Origin: Limnohabitans sp. G3-2
GTDB taxonomy: Bacteria > Pseudomonadota > Gammaproteobacteria > Burkholderiales > Burkholderiaceae_C
Assembly (NCBI RefSeq): GCF_002778275.1
Contig: NZ_NESG01000001.1
Span: forward strand, 418,980-482,979
DNA: 64,000 bases
Reading direction: 5' to 3'
Numbering within the stretch: the stretch's first letter is position 1; every line of letters begins with the position of its first letter. This document shows, one piece after another, positions 8,601-18,448 of the stretch. Below the pieces are notes generated by a model. It did not search any database. It saw only the letters and a list, made by a program, of their open reading frames with translations, and was not told the origin of the DNA. The position numbers and the translations under genes were made by a program.

Positions 8601-8634
8601 ATGCAAAACGCCCCTCACGAGGGGCGTTTTGCAT
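8601..8634. terminator. Strong bidirectional terminator
   Basis: ATGCAAAACGCCCC and GGGGCGTTTTGCAT pair over 14 bases around a 6-base loop, with T-rich ends on either strand. It ends the oxidoreductase gene on the minus strand. Before island insertion it was probably the terminator of tRNA-Ser. Confidence 0.85.
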
Positions 8635-8647
8635 GGCGCAGCGAATT

Positions 8648-9613
8648 TCAGCGCTTACCCACCAACATCGCCTCCACCAACACCTGAACCGCCAGCGCTT
8701 CTTCGGCGGTCGCCAGTTTGTGCGGCTGGCCTTGCAGCCACAAATCCACTTCGCTCAGTTGTCGCTGCAATGCGCTGGTGCGGGGGTCTTCGGTGGTCCA
8801 GTCCAGGGCCTCAACCCAAGGACCGCCGTCGGAGCGCCACAGTTGGTAAAACTCTCGGAATTGGTGGTTCAGGCGGCTGCCGCGCACCGTGACTTCTTGG
8901 CGATCGGGCTGCTGCCCTCCCGTGGTGGCCATCACCGTCACCGGTTTGCCGTCGGCCGTGGTCAATCGGGCCAGCATGTCCAGCTCGCACAGTGCGGGAT
9001 CTTCGGGGTAACGCGGCAAGGCCTGCTGCAAAGTCAAAGGCCCCAAAAATCGACCCGCCAAAAACAGGAAGTGCGAAATCACCTCCCGGGTGTATCCCCC
9101 CTCGTGGCGCAGGCGCAGCCAATCGGCGTCTTTTTGCCAGGCACGGGGCCAGGCGGGGTAATTCACCACGATGTCGATGCCCAACAGCTCGCCCGTTTCA
9201 CCCGCAGCGATGGCGCGGTGGAGCTCGTCAAAACCCCGCGATGCGGCTTGTGTGAAGTTGACCACGCCTGGCCAACGGGCCCGGGCCAGCTGAGCCACCA
9301 GATCACGGCTTTGCGCGTTGTCGGTGCCCAAGGGTTTTTCCATGAACACACCTTGCCCGGCCGCAGCAGCCTGCAGGGCATAGGTTTTGCGAGGTCCCGG
9401 CGGGCAAGCCAAATACACCACATCGGCGCCCGCCATGGCGGCTTCGGGACTGGCGGCGATCGGGACATCCGGCAAGAGTTCGCGCGTTTTGGCGACGGAT
9501 TCGGCCGACGGATCCCAAACACCGCAAACGTCAAAAGCGGGGTGTCGCCATGCGTTTTCCAGCATGCGTCGGCCCATGATGCCCAGCCCAACAATGGCCA
9601 TTCGATGTGTCAT
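8648..9613 (-). CDS. Gfo/Idh/MocA-family NAD(P)-dependent oxidoreductase
   Basis: 321 aa. A Rossmann dinucleotide-binding motif VGLGIMG lies at residues 8-14, with the family signature MEKPLGTDN near residue 92. The C-terminal half (RSDGGPWVEALDWT and surrounding strands) matches the sugar-dehydrogenase substrate domain. Members oxidise or reduce sugars, inositols or related polyols, and the substrate here cannot be read. It stands alone on the minus strand with its own terminator. Confidence 0.85.
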   Translation of the reverse strand: MTHRMAIVGLGIMGRRMLENAWRHPAFDVCGVWDPSAESVAKTRELLPDVPIAASPEAAMAGADVVYLACPPGPRKTYALQAAAAGQGVFMEKPLGTDNAQSRDLVAQLARARWPGVVNFTQAASRGFDELHRAIAAGETGELLGIDIVVNYPAWPRAWQKDADWLRLRHEGGYTREVISHFLFLAGRFLGPLTLQQALPRYPEDPALCELDMLARLTTADGKPVTVMATTGGQQPDRQEVTVRGSRLNHQFREFYQLWRSDGGPWVEALDWTTEDPRTSALQRQLSEVDLWLQGQPHKLATAEEALAVQVLVEAMLVGKR

Positions 9614-9693
9614 GTGGTTCTCCTGAAGCCTTGAGCTTAACCCCAGACAAATGGGGCGATGACGATGACGATAAATTCGATAAAATCATCGAT

Positions 9694-10071
9694 ATGGAAA
9701 AAACCAACAGTACCAACAGCCCATTTGCAGCCGCTTACCTGCGGTTTTTACAATTGGCCAAAGTCATCCAGGCCCTGCCCGATGGGATGGAAATGGATGC
9801 CAACGAGAAGGCCTTGCTGCAAGCCGTGGTGCTTCGCTGGTATGAAAATCAGCCCATGACCGTGCGCGAAGCCATTGCACTGGCGGACTTGGGCTCCCCC
9901 GCCACGCTGCACAAGCGAATCACGCGGCTGCGCGAAAAGGAAATGCTCAGCACGTTCAATTTGGAAGGCGATCGCCGCGCCAAATTTTTGATCCCGACCC
10001 AACGCACCTTGGATTACTTCAGCCACCTGGGGCAATCCATGCAGGCAGCCCACCAAGAAACACCTGCATGA
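9694..10071 (+). CDS. Small winged-helix transcriptional regulator
   Basis: 125 aa. The segment MTVREAIALADLGSPATLHKRITRLREKEML fits a winged HTH of the MarR type: helix, turn, recognition helix, then a wing around LEGDRRAKFLIPT. A dyad TCGAT-N6-ATCGA (9677-9692) lies against the start codon and may be an autoregulatory operator. No Shine-Dalgarno is obvious before the chosen ATG. An ATG at 9607 is in frame but reads through a low-complexity Asp run. The stop overlaps the next gene by 4 bases, so the two are probably linked in function. Confidence 0.7.
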   Translation: MEKTNSTNSPFAAAYLRFLQLAKVIQALPDGMEMDANEKALLQAVVLRWYENQPMTVREAIALADLGSPATLHKRITRLREKEMLSTFNLEGDRRAKFLIPTQRTLDYFSHLGQSMQAAHQETPA

Positions 10072-10634
10072 GTTCATTCGTCGGCAGCTCACTTCAAAAA
10101 ACAGTACTGGCTTTGCTCAGTGCTGTTTTGTTTGTGTGCTTCTTCGAACTCAACGGTTGGTTGTTTCACGACTTTGAACACAAACAGGGCATCAACTGGT
10201 TGTTTTTGCCTGCTGGCTTCAGGGTGATTTTGGTGTTGGTGCTGGGCCTTCCCGGTGCTTTGGGTTTGATGCTGGGCAGCTGGTACATCGATGCAGGCCT
10301 GATCGATGGGCCGAACATCTTGCTGGCCTTTTTGAACGGGGTGGCCGGCGGATTGACCCCGTGGCTGGTGATGAAATACCTGCAAAAACAACAGTGGTTG
10401 AGCGACCAACTGCAAAAGCTCAACCCCTTGCAGCTGCTGAACTTGACACTGAGCACCTCAGCCGCCAGCGCTGCGGCTCACCAAATGGTCTGGCTTTGGC
10501 TGGAACGTCCGCAGACCAACTTTTGGGTGGATGTGTGGCCCATGTTCATTGGCAACGTCACGGGCGCTTTGGTCATGCTCTACGGCTTCAAGTTCGTCCT
10601 GGACAGAATGCGCTTGGTCCACCCAAACCGCTGA
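10068..10634 (+). CDS. Multi-spanning membrane protein of unknown function
   Basis: 188 aa with four or five predicted membrane helices, for example TVLALLSAVLFVCFFEL, FRVILVLVLGLPGALGLML, LLAFLNGVAGGLTPWLVM and FIGNVTGALVMLYGF. The layout resembles a MASE1-like sensory membrane module without any output domain. It is translationally coupled to the upstream small regulator (ATGA overlap). No catalytic motif is visible. Confidence 0.65.
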   Translation: MSSFVGSSLQKTVLALLSAVLFVCFFELNGWLFHDFEHKQGINWLFLPAGFRVILVLVLGLPGALGLMLGSWYIDAGLIDGPNILLAFLNGVAGGLTPWLVMKYLQKQQWLSDQLQKLNPLQLLNLTLSTSAASAAAHQMVWLWLERPQTNFWVDVWPMFIGNVTGALVMLYGFKFVLDRMRLVHPNR

Positions 10635-10648
10635 AAAGGCCTGAGACC

Positions 10649-11860
10649 TCAGTCGGCTTCGGCCAAAAACAGCGCCTGCAGGTCACTCAAAAAATCAAAG
10701 CCTTTTTCTGTCGGCCAGACCCGGTGCAGGTCGCGCCCGATCAGGCCCAGTTGTTCAGCCTCCGCCAGACCCTTTTGGATGCTGGTCATGGCCAGGCCCG
10801 TGCGGTCCACGAAATCGGCCAATTCGAAACCAGCGCGCAAACGCAAGGCATTGAGCATGAATTCAAACGGCAAATCTTGGCGCGACACTTCGGTGCTTTG
10901 CGTCACAGGCTCGCCCTTCATGGCTTGCTGCATGTAAAGCGCTGGCTCGCGGTAACGCACCTGCCGCAGCACACGGTGCGCGAAACTGAGCTTGCTGTGC
11001 GCCCCTGCGCCAATGCCGAGGTAATCACCAAACTGCCAGTAATTCAGGTTGTGCGCGCAGCGGTGTCCGGGCTTGGCGTAGGCCGACACTTCGTACCGTT
11101 CCAAACCCGCCAAACCCGTGCGTTCGGTGATCCGGTCCATCATGTCGTAGGCCAAATCGTCTTCAGGCAAGGCCGGTGGAAACTTGGCGAACACCGTGTT
11201 GGGCTCGATCGTCAGGTGGTAGATCGAGATGTGCGGGGGCGCAAAGGCCAGCGCAGTGGCGATGTCTTGCGTCAGGCCTTCCAGCGTTTGGCCGGGCAAG
11301 GCGTACATCAGGTCGAGGTTGAAGGTGTCAAACACCTGCGCGGCTTCGGTCACGGCGGCCAAGGCTTGGTCGCGGTCGTGCACCCGGCCCAAAGCTTTCA
11401 GGTGCGCGTTGTCAAAACTTTGCACACCGATCGACAAACGGGTGATGCCTGCTTGGCGGAAAGCCTTGAATCGGTCTTTTTCAAAAGTGCCGGGGTTGGC
11501 TTCCATGGTGATTTCGGCGTCCGGTGCCAAGCGCACACGGGCGCGGATGCCGCTCACCAAACGCTCAATCGCCTCCGGCGAAAACAGGCTGGGCGTGCCG
11601 CCGCCCAAAAACACGGTCTGGATGCTGCGGCCCCAGATCAATGGCAGGCTGGCTTCCAGGTCGGCCAACAGCGCTTGGATGTAGGCGTCTTGCGTTGAAA
11701 CCGGGTCTGCGCCATCGCGAAATTCATGCGAGTTGAAGTCGCAGTAGGGGCACTTCTTGATGCACCAGGGCAGGTGCACATACAGCGACAGGGGCGGCAG
11801 ACTGCTCAGTTGCAGCACGCCTGGGCGCATGGCGTGCACCGGGTCCATCATGGGGTTCAT
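10649..11860 (-). CDS. hemW: Radical SAM heme chaperone HemW
   Basis: 403 aa. The radical SAM cluster is bound by Cys33, Cys37 and Cys40 (WCIKKCPYCDF, a CxxxCxxC motif). The SAM-binding GGGTPSLF and QSFDNAHLKALGR segments follow. The HNLNYW segment and the C-terminal winged domain (LAEAEQLGLIGRD) match HemW/HemN-like proteins. HemW delivers heme to membrane enzymes rather than acting as coproporphyrinogen oxidase. Last gene of rph-rdgB-hemW, 7 bases after rdgB. Confidence 0.92.
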   Translation of the reverse strand: MNPMMDPVHAMRPGVLQLSSLPPLSLYVHLPWCIKKCPYCDFNSHEFRDGADPVSTQDAYIQALLADLEASLPLIWGRSIQTVFLGGGTPSLFSPEAIERLVSGIRARVRLAPDAEITMEANPGTFEKDRFKAFRQAGITRLSIGVQSFDNAHLKALGRVHDRDQALAAVTEAAQVFDTFNLDLMYALPGQTLEGLTQDIATALAFAPPHISIYHLTIEPNTVFAKFPPALPEDDLAYDMMDRITERTGLAGLERYEVSAYAKPGHRCAHNLNYWQFGDYLGIGAGAHSKLSFAHRVLRQVRYREPALYMQQAMKGEPVTQSTEVSRQDLPFEFMLNALRLRAGFELADFVDRTGLAMTSIQKGLAEAEQLGLIGRDLHRVWPTEKGFDFLSDLQALFLAEAD

Positions 11861-11867
11861 GGGCGCT

Positions 11868-12482
11868 TCATGCCACAGCGTCGGCCGGCCAACGCTCGCG
11901 CATCAGCGCCAGCATGGCTTGTGCGGCGCGGCCTCGGTGGCTGTGGGCGTTTTTGACGTCAGGCGGCAGTTCAGCAAACGTCTTGCCGAACTCGGGCAAC
12001 AACATGACCGGATCGAAGCCAAAACCATGGCTGCCCCGGCGCTCGGGCGTGATCTGCACCACCACCCGGCCCACCGCCACCAGGGGCTCCGGGTCGTCGG
12101 CGCTGCGCAAGGCCACCAAGGTGCTGACCATGGCGGCGCGGCGCTGGGTGATGCCCTGCATTTGTTCCAGCAAGGCGCTCACGTTGGTGTCGTCACCCTT
12201 GGGGTAGCCAAAGCGGGTGGCGTAGAAAGCCGTGTCCACGCCAGGCTGACCGCCAAAAGCGTCCACACACAGACCCGCATCGTCGGCCAGGGCCGGCAAG
12301 CCACTGAGCTGCGCGGCGTGCCGGGCTTTGGCCAAGGCGTTTTCCACAAAGGTTTTGAAGGGCTCAGCGGCTTCGGGGATGTTCAGTTCGGACTGGCGCA
12401 CCAGCGTCATGCCCAGCGGCGCAAACAGGGTTTGCAACTCGGCCAATTTGCCCGCGTTGTTGGAAGCCAGAACGATTTTCAT
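11868..12482 (-). CDS. rdgB: XTP/dITP pyrophosphatase RdgB
   Basis: 204 aa. The enzyme removes dITP, dXTP and XTP from the nucleotide pool. Signatures are MKIVLASNNAGKLAEL at the N terminus, LADDAGLCVDAFGGQPG around the metal-binding acids, and GSHGFGFDPVM. The start at 12482 gives the usual length, and upstream in-frame codons belong to rph. It sits 17 bases after rph in a conserved operon. Confidence 0.95.
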   Translation of the reverse strand: MKIVLASNNAGKLAELQTLFAPLGMTLVRQSELNIPEAAEPFKTFVENALAKARHAAQLSGLPALADDAGLCVDAFGGQPGVDTAFYATRFGYPKGDDTNVSALLEQMQGITQRRAAMVSTLVALRSADDPEPLVAVGRVVVQITPERRGSHGFGFDPVMLLPEFGKTFAELPPDVKNAHSHRGRAAQAMLALMRERWPADAVA

Positions 12483-12499
12483 GAAGAGAGGGGCAGCGC

Positions 12500-13258
12500 T
12501 TATGCGCTGAAGGTCAGCGTCTGGGGTGCGTCGTGCGCTTGCTTTTGCAGCTGGACCAGCTGGGCAATGCCTTTTTCGGCCAGCGCCAGCATGCGGTCCA
12601 TCTCCACGCGGGTGAAAGCCACGCCCTCGGCCGTGCCCTGCACTTCCACAAAGTGGCCCGCGCCCGTCATGACCACGTTCATGTCGGTGTCGCAGGCCGA
12701 GTCTTCGGGGTAATCCAAGTCCAGCAAAGCCGCCCCGTTTTTCAGGCCGACCGAAATCGCGGCCACGCGGTCCAGGATGGGGGACTCGCTCAGCTTGCCC
12801 GTGGCCATGAGCCAGTTGACGGCGTCTTGCGCCGCCACAAAAGCACCGGTGATGCTGGCGGTGCGGGTGCCGCCGTCGGCTTGCAGAACGTCGCAATCGA
12901 GGTGAATGGTGCGCTCGCCCAGTTTTTTCAAGTCAAAAACAGCCCGCAATGAGCGACCAATCAGGCGCTGGATTTCTTGCGTGCGGCCGCTTTGCTTGCC
13001 GCGTGCGGCTTCGCGGTCACCGCGGGTGTGGGTGGCGCGGGGCAGCATGCCGTATTCGGCCGTGACCCAGCCCTCACCACTGCCTTTTTTGTGGCCCGGC
13101 ACTTTTTCCTCCACCGAAGCGGTGCAAAGCACGCGGGTCTGGCCAAACTCGATCAGCACCGAGCCTTCGGCGTGCACGGTGTAACCGCGGGTGATGCGCA
13201 CCGGGCGCAGGGCATCGGCAGGGCGACCGGTTCGAACGTAAGAGGTGCTGGTGTTCAT
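12500..13258 (-). CDS. rph: Ribonuclease PH
   Basis: 252-aa phosphorolytic 3'-5' exoribonuclease that trims tRNA 3' ends. Family segments include [20 protein letters not shown], the phosphate-binding [16 protein letters not shown], the [19 protein letters not shown] core and [18 protein letters not shown]. Length matches the family, so unlike the truncated E. coli K-12 gene it appears intact. First gene of the operon. Confidence 0.96.
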   Translation of the reverse strand: MNTSTSYVRTGRPADALRPVRITRGYTVHAEGSVLIEFGQTRVLCTASVEEKVPGHKKGSGEGWVTAEYGMLPRATHTRGDREAARGKQSGRTQEIQRLIGRSLRAVFDLKKLGERTIHLDCDVLQADGGTRTASITGAFVAAQDAVNWLMATGKLSESPILDRVAAISVGLKNGAALLDLDYPEDSACDTDMNVVMTGAGHFVEVQGTAEGVAFTRVEMDRMLALAEKGIAQLVQLQKQAHDAPQTLTFSA

Positions 13259-13431
13259 GATGGCGAGAAATGAAGTGAGTGCCTGGCCCTGACAATGCGC
13301 CTGGCCATGGGCAGGCGGGTCAGACCCAAGAGTTTGAGATAATGCCTCGTTTCATGCTCAGCTGTTAGGCTGCAGCATTTGCAGTGCACACAGGCCCATG
13401 GGGTCAGGCGCTGCCACAAGGAACTTGATCC

Positions 13432-14349
13432 ATGCCAGTTTACAGTATGACCGGATACGCCAGCGTGCAGCACAGCCCGCTGGCCGCAGACGGCGAAACC
13501 CCTGCCAGCGCGGCCCCCACAGCCCGGCTGGGGTTTGAAATCCGCTCGGTCAACAGCCGCTTTCTGGACCTGAGTTTCCGCCTGCCAGAAGAGCTGCGCC
13601 AGCTCGAACCCGGACTGCGCGAGCTGATCACCCGGCAAATCAAACGCGGCAAAGTGGAAGTGCGTGCCAGCCAAGATGCAGGTGACGGCGCCACCCTGCA
13701 AGCCCCCAACCACCAGGCCCTGCAAAAAATCGCAGCGCTGCAAGACAAAATCCAGGACTGGTTGCCCGACGCCCGCGCCTTGAGCGTGGCCGACGTGCTG
13801 CGCATGACGGCGGGCAGCTCGGGCCAAGCAGCGCCCGATGAAGCCGCCTGGATGCAACTGGCCGCCCAAGCCGTGGCCGCCCTGCGCGAGGCCCGCGCCC
13901 GTGAAGGTGCCCGGCTGACCGAGATGCTGCAAGGCCACATTGAGCAACTGCGTGGCTTGGCCGAACAGGCCCTCCCCCTGGTGCCGCAACTGGTCGAACA
14001 GCAGCGCCAGCGCTTTTTGGAGCGCTGGAAAGACGCCATGTCCTTGGCGGACGGCAGTCACTTGCCCGAAGCCGCACAAGACCGGGCGCTGACCGAAGCC
14101 ACCGCTTTTGCGATCCGCATCGACGTGGCCGAAGAGCTCACCCGCCTGCGCTCGCACCTGGACGAACTCTCCCGACTGCTCAGCCAAGGCGGCGACATCG
14201 GCAAACGCCTGGATTTCCTGATCCAGGAACTGCACCGCGAAGCGAACACTTTGGGCTCCAAATCGGCCGTGCTCGAGATGACGCGCATCTCGGTGGACAT
14301 GAAGGTGCTGATTGAGCAAATGCGCGAACAAGTCCAGAACATCGAATAA
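13432..14349 (+). CDS. yicC: YicC-family endoribonuclease
   Basis: 305 aa. It begins with the characteristic [13 protein letters not shown] and ends with the conserved [18 protein letters not shown]...[20 protein letters not shown]. YicC proteins are implicated in small-RNA turnover in E. coli. It is the first gene of yicC-gmk-rpoZ-spoT, with 11 bases to gmk, and diverges from rph across a 170-base gap that must hold both promoters. Confidence 0.93.
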   Translation: MPVYSMTGYASVQHSPLAADGETPASAAPTARLGFEIRSVNSRFLDLSFRLPEELRQLEPGLRELITRQIKRGKVEVRASQDAGDGATLQAPNHQALQKIAALQDKIQDWLPDARALSVADVLRMTAGSSGQAAPDEAAWMQLAAQAVAALREARAREGARLTEMLQGHIEQLRGLAEQALPLVPQLVEQQRQRFLERWKDAMSLADGSHLPEAAQDRALTEATAFAIRIDVAEELTRLRSHLDELSRLLSQGGDIGKRLDFLIQELHREANTLGSKSAVLEMTRISVDMKVLIEQMREQVQNIE

Positions 14350-14360
14350 AGAGCCCCAGC

Positions 14361-14981
14361 ATGGATTACCCAGGAAACCTGTTTGTCGTGGCCGCCCCCA
14401 GCGGGGCCGGAAAATCCAGCTTGGTCAAGGCCTTGATGGAGCTCGATTCACGCGTGCAGCCCACGGTCTCGCACACCACCCGCGCGCCCAGGGGCCAGGA
14501 AAAGCATGGCCGGGAATACTTTTTCACCTCGGCGCAAGAGTTCGATGCCATGGTGCTGGGCGACGCCTTCGTCGAATGGGCCCATGTCCATGGCCAGCGC
14601 TACGGCACCTCCAAGCGGATGATTGAAGACCGCATGGCCCAAGGTGCGGACGTGATCCTGGAAATCGACTACCAAGGCGCTTTGCAAATCAAGAAGATGT
14701 ATGCCAATGCGGTGCTCATCTTCATCCTGCCCCCCAGCTGGGAAGAACTGCGCGCTCGCTTGGAGCGGCGCGGCGAAGATGCGCCAGACATCATCGCGCT
14801 GCGCCTGCAAAATGCGGCCATCGAAATCGCCCAGGCCCCTGAATTTGACTTCGTTATAATCAATGAAGTATTTGATCGTGCCTTGTTTGACCTCAAAGCG
14901 GTTGTTCACGCCCAGCGGCTCAAGTACCACGTTCAGCGCCGTGCCCGGCCTGACACCTTCCAAGCGCTCAAAATGGCTTGA
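14361..14981 (+). CDS. gmk: Guanylate kinase
   Basis: 206 aa, converting GMP to GDP. P-loop GAGKSS is at residues 15-20 ([12 protein letters not shown]). GMP-binding parts [20 protein letters not shown] and [14 protein letters not shown] follow. Length is normal. It supplies the guanine nucleotides from which SpoT, encoded two genes downstream, makes (p)ppGpp. Confidence 0.97.
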   Translation: MDYPGNLFVVAAPSGAGKSSLVKALMELDSRVQPTVSHTTRAPRGQEKHGREYFFTSAQEFDAMVLGDAFVEWAHVHGQRYGTSKRMIEDRMAQGADVILEIDYQGALQIKKMYANAVLIFILPPSWEELRARLERRGEDAPDIIALRLQNAAIEIAQAPEFDFVIINEVFDRALFDLKAVVHAQRLKYHVQRRARPDTFQALKMA

Positions 14982-15012
14982 ACCCAGCACCCAAATTTTC
15001 AAGGAAAACATC

Positions 15013-15213
15013 ATGGCCCGTATCACTGTTGAAGATTGCCTGGAACAAATCCCGAACCGCTTTCAGCTGGTTTTGGCCGCTACTTACCGCGCCCGCATGT
15101 TGAGCCAAGGTCACACCCCCCGCATCGAGAGCAAAAACAAGCCAGGTGTGACGGCGCTGCGCGAAATCGCCGCAGGCAAAGTCGGTATCGAGATGCTCAA
15201 GCGCGTGTCCTGA
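15013..15213 (+). CDS. rpoZ: RNA polymerase omega subunit
   Basis: 66 aa. [20 protein letters not shown] and ARMLSQG followed by [12 protein letters not shown] are omega hallmarks. Omega helps assemble core RNA polymerase and forms part of a ppGpp binding site in proteobacteria. The ATG at 15013 follows an AAGGAAA ribosome site. Upstream in-frame codons lie inside gmk. Confidence 0.96.
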   Translation: MARITVEDCLEQIPNRFQLVLAATYRARMLSQGHTPRIESKNKPGVTALREIAAGKVGIEMLKRVS

Positions 15214-15245
15214 TCGACCCCTGTCCGGCTCTTGCCGGATCAGCC

Positions 15246-15271
15246 AAAGCCCCAGCCATGGGGCTTTTTTT
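15246..15271 (+). terminator. Intrinsic terminator or attenuator between rpoZ and spoT
   Basis: AAAGCCCC, 6-base loop, GGGGCTTT with a T run. Since spoT starts only 45 bases later, it may partly separate rpoZ and spoT expression. Confidence 0.7.
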
Positions 15272-15315
15272 CGTCTGAAAATCAAGCCCTCAACCGCTTG
15301 CGTTACATTGATGTC

Positions 15316-17586
15316 ATGAGCACTGTCACGCCACCGTCATCCAAAACAGGTCACAGCCAACCCCAGGCCTTGGCCCCCGCGGCGGCCAATGCGGCGGCGG
15401 CCAGTTTTGCGGTGTTGGAAGCCCAAATTGGCTACCTGAACGAAGCCGACGTCGAGGTGGTGCGCAAAGCCTACAAATTTGCCGACGAAGCCCACTTGGG
15501 CCAAATGCGCAAAAGCGGCGAGCCTTACATCACCCACCCGATCGCGGTGGCGGGTTTGTGCACCGAATGGAAGCTCGATGCGCAGGCCTTGGCTGCTGCC
15601 CTGTTGCACGACGCCATGGAAGACTGCGGCATCACCAAGATCGAGTTGATTGAGCGATTTGGCTCCCCCGTTGCCGAACTGGTGGATGGCCTGACCAAGC
15701 TGGACAAGTTGGAGTTCAACACCCGAGAAGAAAACCAGGCCGAGTCGTTTCGAAAAATGCTGTTGGCCATGGCCCGTGATGTGCGTGTCATCCTGATCAA
15801 ACTGGCCGATCGCACCCACAACATGCGCACCATGTCCGACATGCCGCGCAGCAAGTGGGGCCGCATCGCATCTGAAACGCTGGAAATTTACGCCCCCATT
15901 GCCCACCGTTTGGGCCTGAACCAGATTTACCGCGAGCTGCAAGACCTGGCCTTCAAGCACCTCTTGCCTTGGCGCTATGCGGTCTTGACCAAAGCCGTCT
16001 CCCGCGCGCGCAACCGCCGACGGGACCTGATCCAGAAAGTCAAAGCGGACGTCGAAGCCGTTTTTGCGCAAGCCAAGATGCAGGTGCGCATCAGTGGTCG
16101 CGAAAAAACGCTGTACTCCATTTACAAAAAGATGGACGACAAACACCTGAGTTTTGCGCAGGTCACCGACATTTACGGTTTTCGGGTCATCGTGCCTTCG
16201 GTGGTCGACTGCTACACCGCCTTGGGCTGGTTGCACCAGATTTACAAACCCGTACCGGGCAAGTTCAAGGACCACATCGCGATTGCCAAAGTCAACGGTT
16301 ACCAATCGCTGCACACCACGCTCGTCGGACCCTCGGGTGTGAACGTGGAGTTCCAGATGCGCACCGAGGCCATGCACCTGGTGGCCGAGTCGGGCGTAGC
16401 GGCGCACTGGCTGTACAAAGAACACGAAGCGGCCAGCGCCCAATCGGCACGTTTGGGCACACAGTGGTTGCAGTCACTGCTCGACATCCAAACCGAAACG
16501 CGCGATGCAGCCGAATTTTGGGACCATGTCAAAGTCGATTTGTTCCCCGACGCGGTCTATGTCTTCACACCCAAGAGCCAAATCATGGCCTTGCCACGGG
16601 GCGCCACGGTGGTGGACTTCGCCTACGCCATCCACAGCCGCGTGGGCGACCACGCCATGGCCGCACGCATCAATGGTGAACAGGTCCCGCTCAGGACAGA
16701 ATTGAAAAATGGCGATGTGATCGAAGTGATCACCGCGCCCGTGTCTGCCCCCAACCCCGCTTGGCTCGGGTTTGTGCGCACAGGGCGCGCGCGCTCCAAA
16801 ATTCGCCACCACCTCAAAACCATGGCCCAAACAGAATCGGTGGAACTGGGCGAGAAACTCCTGAGCCAATCCCTGCGGGCTGAAGGCATTGAGAAATTGC
16901 CCGAAGACAACGAGGCCCATCAAGCCTTGTGGGAAAAGTTGTTCCGATTTACCGGCAACCGCAATCTGCCCGACTTGCTCATGGACATTGGTCTGGGCAA
17001 ACGCATCGCCACCATCGTGGCGAAACGCTTAGCGGCTTTGTTGTCTGAAAACGGCCAAAAGCCCGACGCGCTGCTGATGACACGCGAGCGCTTTACCGCG
17101 CACGAATCCATTTCCCAGGGCGCGATCACCCTCGATGGCAGCGAAAACGCATCGGTGGTCTACGCCCGTTGCTGCAGGCCCTTGCCTGGCGATGACATCG
17201 TGGGTTATTTGGGCCGTGGCGAAGGCCTGGCCGTTCACACACGGGACTGCGCCACCGCGCGCAAACTGGAACACAAAGACAGCGAGCGCTTCATTGGTGT
17301 GGAGTGGTCGGACGAGATGACCCGCAGTTTTGAAACCGGCATCAACGTCACCGTGGTCAACGGCCAAGGCGTATTGGCCAGAGTGGCCGGTGCATTGGCC
17401 AGCGCGGAGACCGACATCGTTCACGTGGACATGGGCCATGAAACGCCGCAAGACACCGCAGAGTTGAAATTTGTGGTCGCGGTCAGGGACACGACCCACC
17501 TGGAGCAAGTGATGCGCCACCTCAAGCGCACCCCTTCGGTGATCAAAGCTGAGCGCCAAACCAACAAAGGCATCACCAGCGTCTGA
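15316..17586 (+). CDS. spoT: Bifunctional (p)ppGpp synthetase/hydrolase SpoT
   Basis: 756-aa RelA/SpoT homologue. The HD hydrolase domain shows HPIAVAGL and ALLHDAMEDCG. The synthetase domain has VTDIYGFRVIVPS, KVNGYQSLHTT and EFQMRTEAMHLVAESGVAAHW. Then come TGS (VYVFTPKSQIMALPRGATVVDFAYAIH), a zinc-finger-like CCRPLPGDDIVGY region and a C-terminal ACT domain. An intact HD motif and synthetase core indicate both activities. The ATG at 15316 avoids reading through the terminator; an in-frame ATG at 15232 is less likely. Confidence 0.95.
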   Translation: MSTVTPPSSKTGHSQPQALAPAAANAAAASFAVLEAQIGYLNEADVEVVRKAYKFADEAHLGQMRKSGEPYITHPIAVAGLCTEWKLDAQALAAALLHDAMEDCGITKIELIERFGSPVAELVDGLTKLDKLEFNTREENQAESFRKMLLAMARDVRVILIKLADRTHNMRTMSDMPRSKWGRIASETLEIYAPIAHRLGLNQIYRELQDLAFKHLLPWRYAVLTKAVSRARNRRRDLIQKVKADVEAVFAQAKMQVRISGREKTLYSIYKKMDDKHLSFAQVTDIYGFRVIVPSVVDCYTALGWLHQIYKPVPGKFKDHIAIAKVNGYQSLHTTLVGPSGVNVEFQMRTEAMHLVAESGVAAHWLYKEHEAASAQSARLGTQWLQSLLDIQTETRDAAEFWDHVKVDLFPDAVYVFTPKSQIMALPRGATVVDFAYAIHSRVGDHAMAARINGEQVPLRTELKNGDVIEVITAPVSAPNPAWLGFVRTGRARSKIRHHLKTMAQTESVELGEKLLSQSLRAEGIEKLPEDNEAHQALWEKLFRFTGNRNLPDLLMDIGLGKRIATIVAKRLAALLSENGQKPDALLMTRERFTAHESISQGAITLDGSENASVVYARCCRPLPGDDIVGYLGRGEGLAVHTRDCATARKLEHKDSERFIGVEWSDEMTRSFETGINVTVVNGQGVLARVAGALASAETDIVHVDMGHETPQDTAELKFVVAVRDTTHLEQVMRHLKRTPSVIKAERQTNKGITSV

Positions 17587-17599
17587 GGAAGTGGGGCCC

Positions 17600-18154
17600 T
17601 CAAGCCGGGGCGGGATAACTGACGCTCAAGACCTCGATCAGCACCACACCCGACGGGGTCACCAGTTTGAGTTCATCGCCTTCGCGCGACTTGAGCAAGG
17701 TGCGGGCGATGGGCGATACCCAGGTGACCTGCCCTTGCAAGCTGTCGGCCTCGTCAATCCCCAAAATGGTCACCGTGCGTTCTGTGCCAGAAGCCTCGGC
17801 ATACGTGACCGTGGCGCCAAAATAAACCTGCTCACTGCCATGGTGAACCGTGGGATCGACCACCTCTGCCACCTCGAGCCGCTTGGTTAAAAAACGGATG
17901 CGCCGATCGATCTCACGCAAGCGTTTCTTGCCATACAAATAATCCCCGTTTTCTGAGCGGTCACCGTTGCTGGCGGCCCAATGCACAACCTCCACCACTT
18001 TGGGCCGCTCGTCATCCATCAAGGTGAACAGCTCGGCCCTCAGGCGGGCGTAACCCCCAGGCGTCATGTAGTTGCGCGCACCCACGGGCAAGGCCGGCAA
18101 ACCCAGTGCTTCGTCTTCGTCGCCGTCGGACTCTTTAGTGAAAGCTTTGCTCAT
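17600..18154 (-). CDS. greB: Transcription elongation factor GreB
   Basis: 184 aa. The N-terminal coiled coil (YMTPGGYARLRAELFTLMDDERPKVVEVVHWAASNGDRSENGDYLYGKKRLREIDRR) has the acidic tip (ENGD) that enters the RNA polymerase channel to trigger cleavage of backtracked RNA. The C-terminal FKBP-like domain ends in VVLIEVLSVSY. The start MSKAFTKES at 18154 leaves a short acidic leader. Convergent with spoT, 13 bases apart. Confidence 0.94.
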   Translation of the reverse strand: MSKAFTKESDGDEDEALGLPALPVGARNYMTPGGYARLRAELFTLMDDERPKVVEVVHWAASNGDRSENGDYLYGKKRLREIDRRIRFLTKRLEVAEVVDPTVHHGSEQVYFGATVTYAEASGTERTVTILGIDEADSLQGQVTWVSPIARTLLKSREGDELKLVTPSGVVLIEVLSVSYPAPA

Positions 18155-18182
18155 GGCAGGCTGTGGACCGCTAGAAAAAAAG

Positions 18183-18210
18183 AAAAAAGCCCACAACTTT
18201 CGTTGTGGGC
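18183..18210 (-). terminator. Terminator of tRNA-Arg
   Basis: GCCCACAAC and GTTGTGGGC pair over 9 bases with a 4-base loop (CTTT/AAAG). Six T follow on the minus strand. It lies 12 bases after the tRNA. Confidence 0.85.
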
Positions 18211-18221
18211 TTTCTAATTTT

Positions 18222-18298
18222 TGGTGCGGCTGGCAGGAATCGAACCCACGACCCCTTGGTTCGTAGCCAAGTACTCTATCCAGCTGAGCTACAGCCGC
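18222..18298 (-). tRNA. tRNA-Arg (anticodon ACG)
   Basis: 77 bases including encoded CCA. On the minus strand it starts GCGGCTGTAGCTCAGC; acceptor GCGGCTG pairs with CAGCCGC. The T-loop is GGTTCGATTCC and anticodon ACG is at 18262-18264. The A34 is expected to be edited to inosine by TadA. Confidence 0.96.
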
Positions 18299-18448
18299 AT
18301 CATGCACGCAATTATAGCAAGCTTTTGAGGGCATCCCGGCCCGCACCTCAATTAAATGGCTGGGCAAAGTGTCCCTGGTACAGGCCTTGTGCAAGCGTTA
18401 TTCTCAAGTCTCACCACAAGCGTCATCTCAACGGGAGGAATCAATAAC

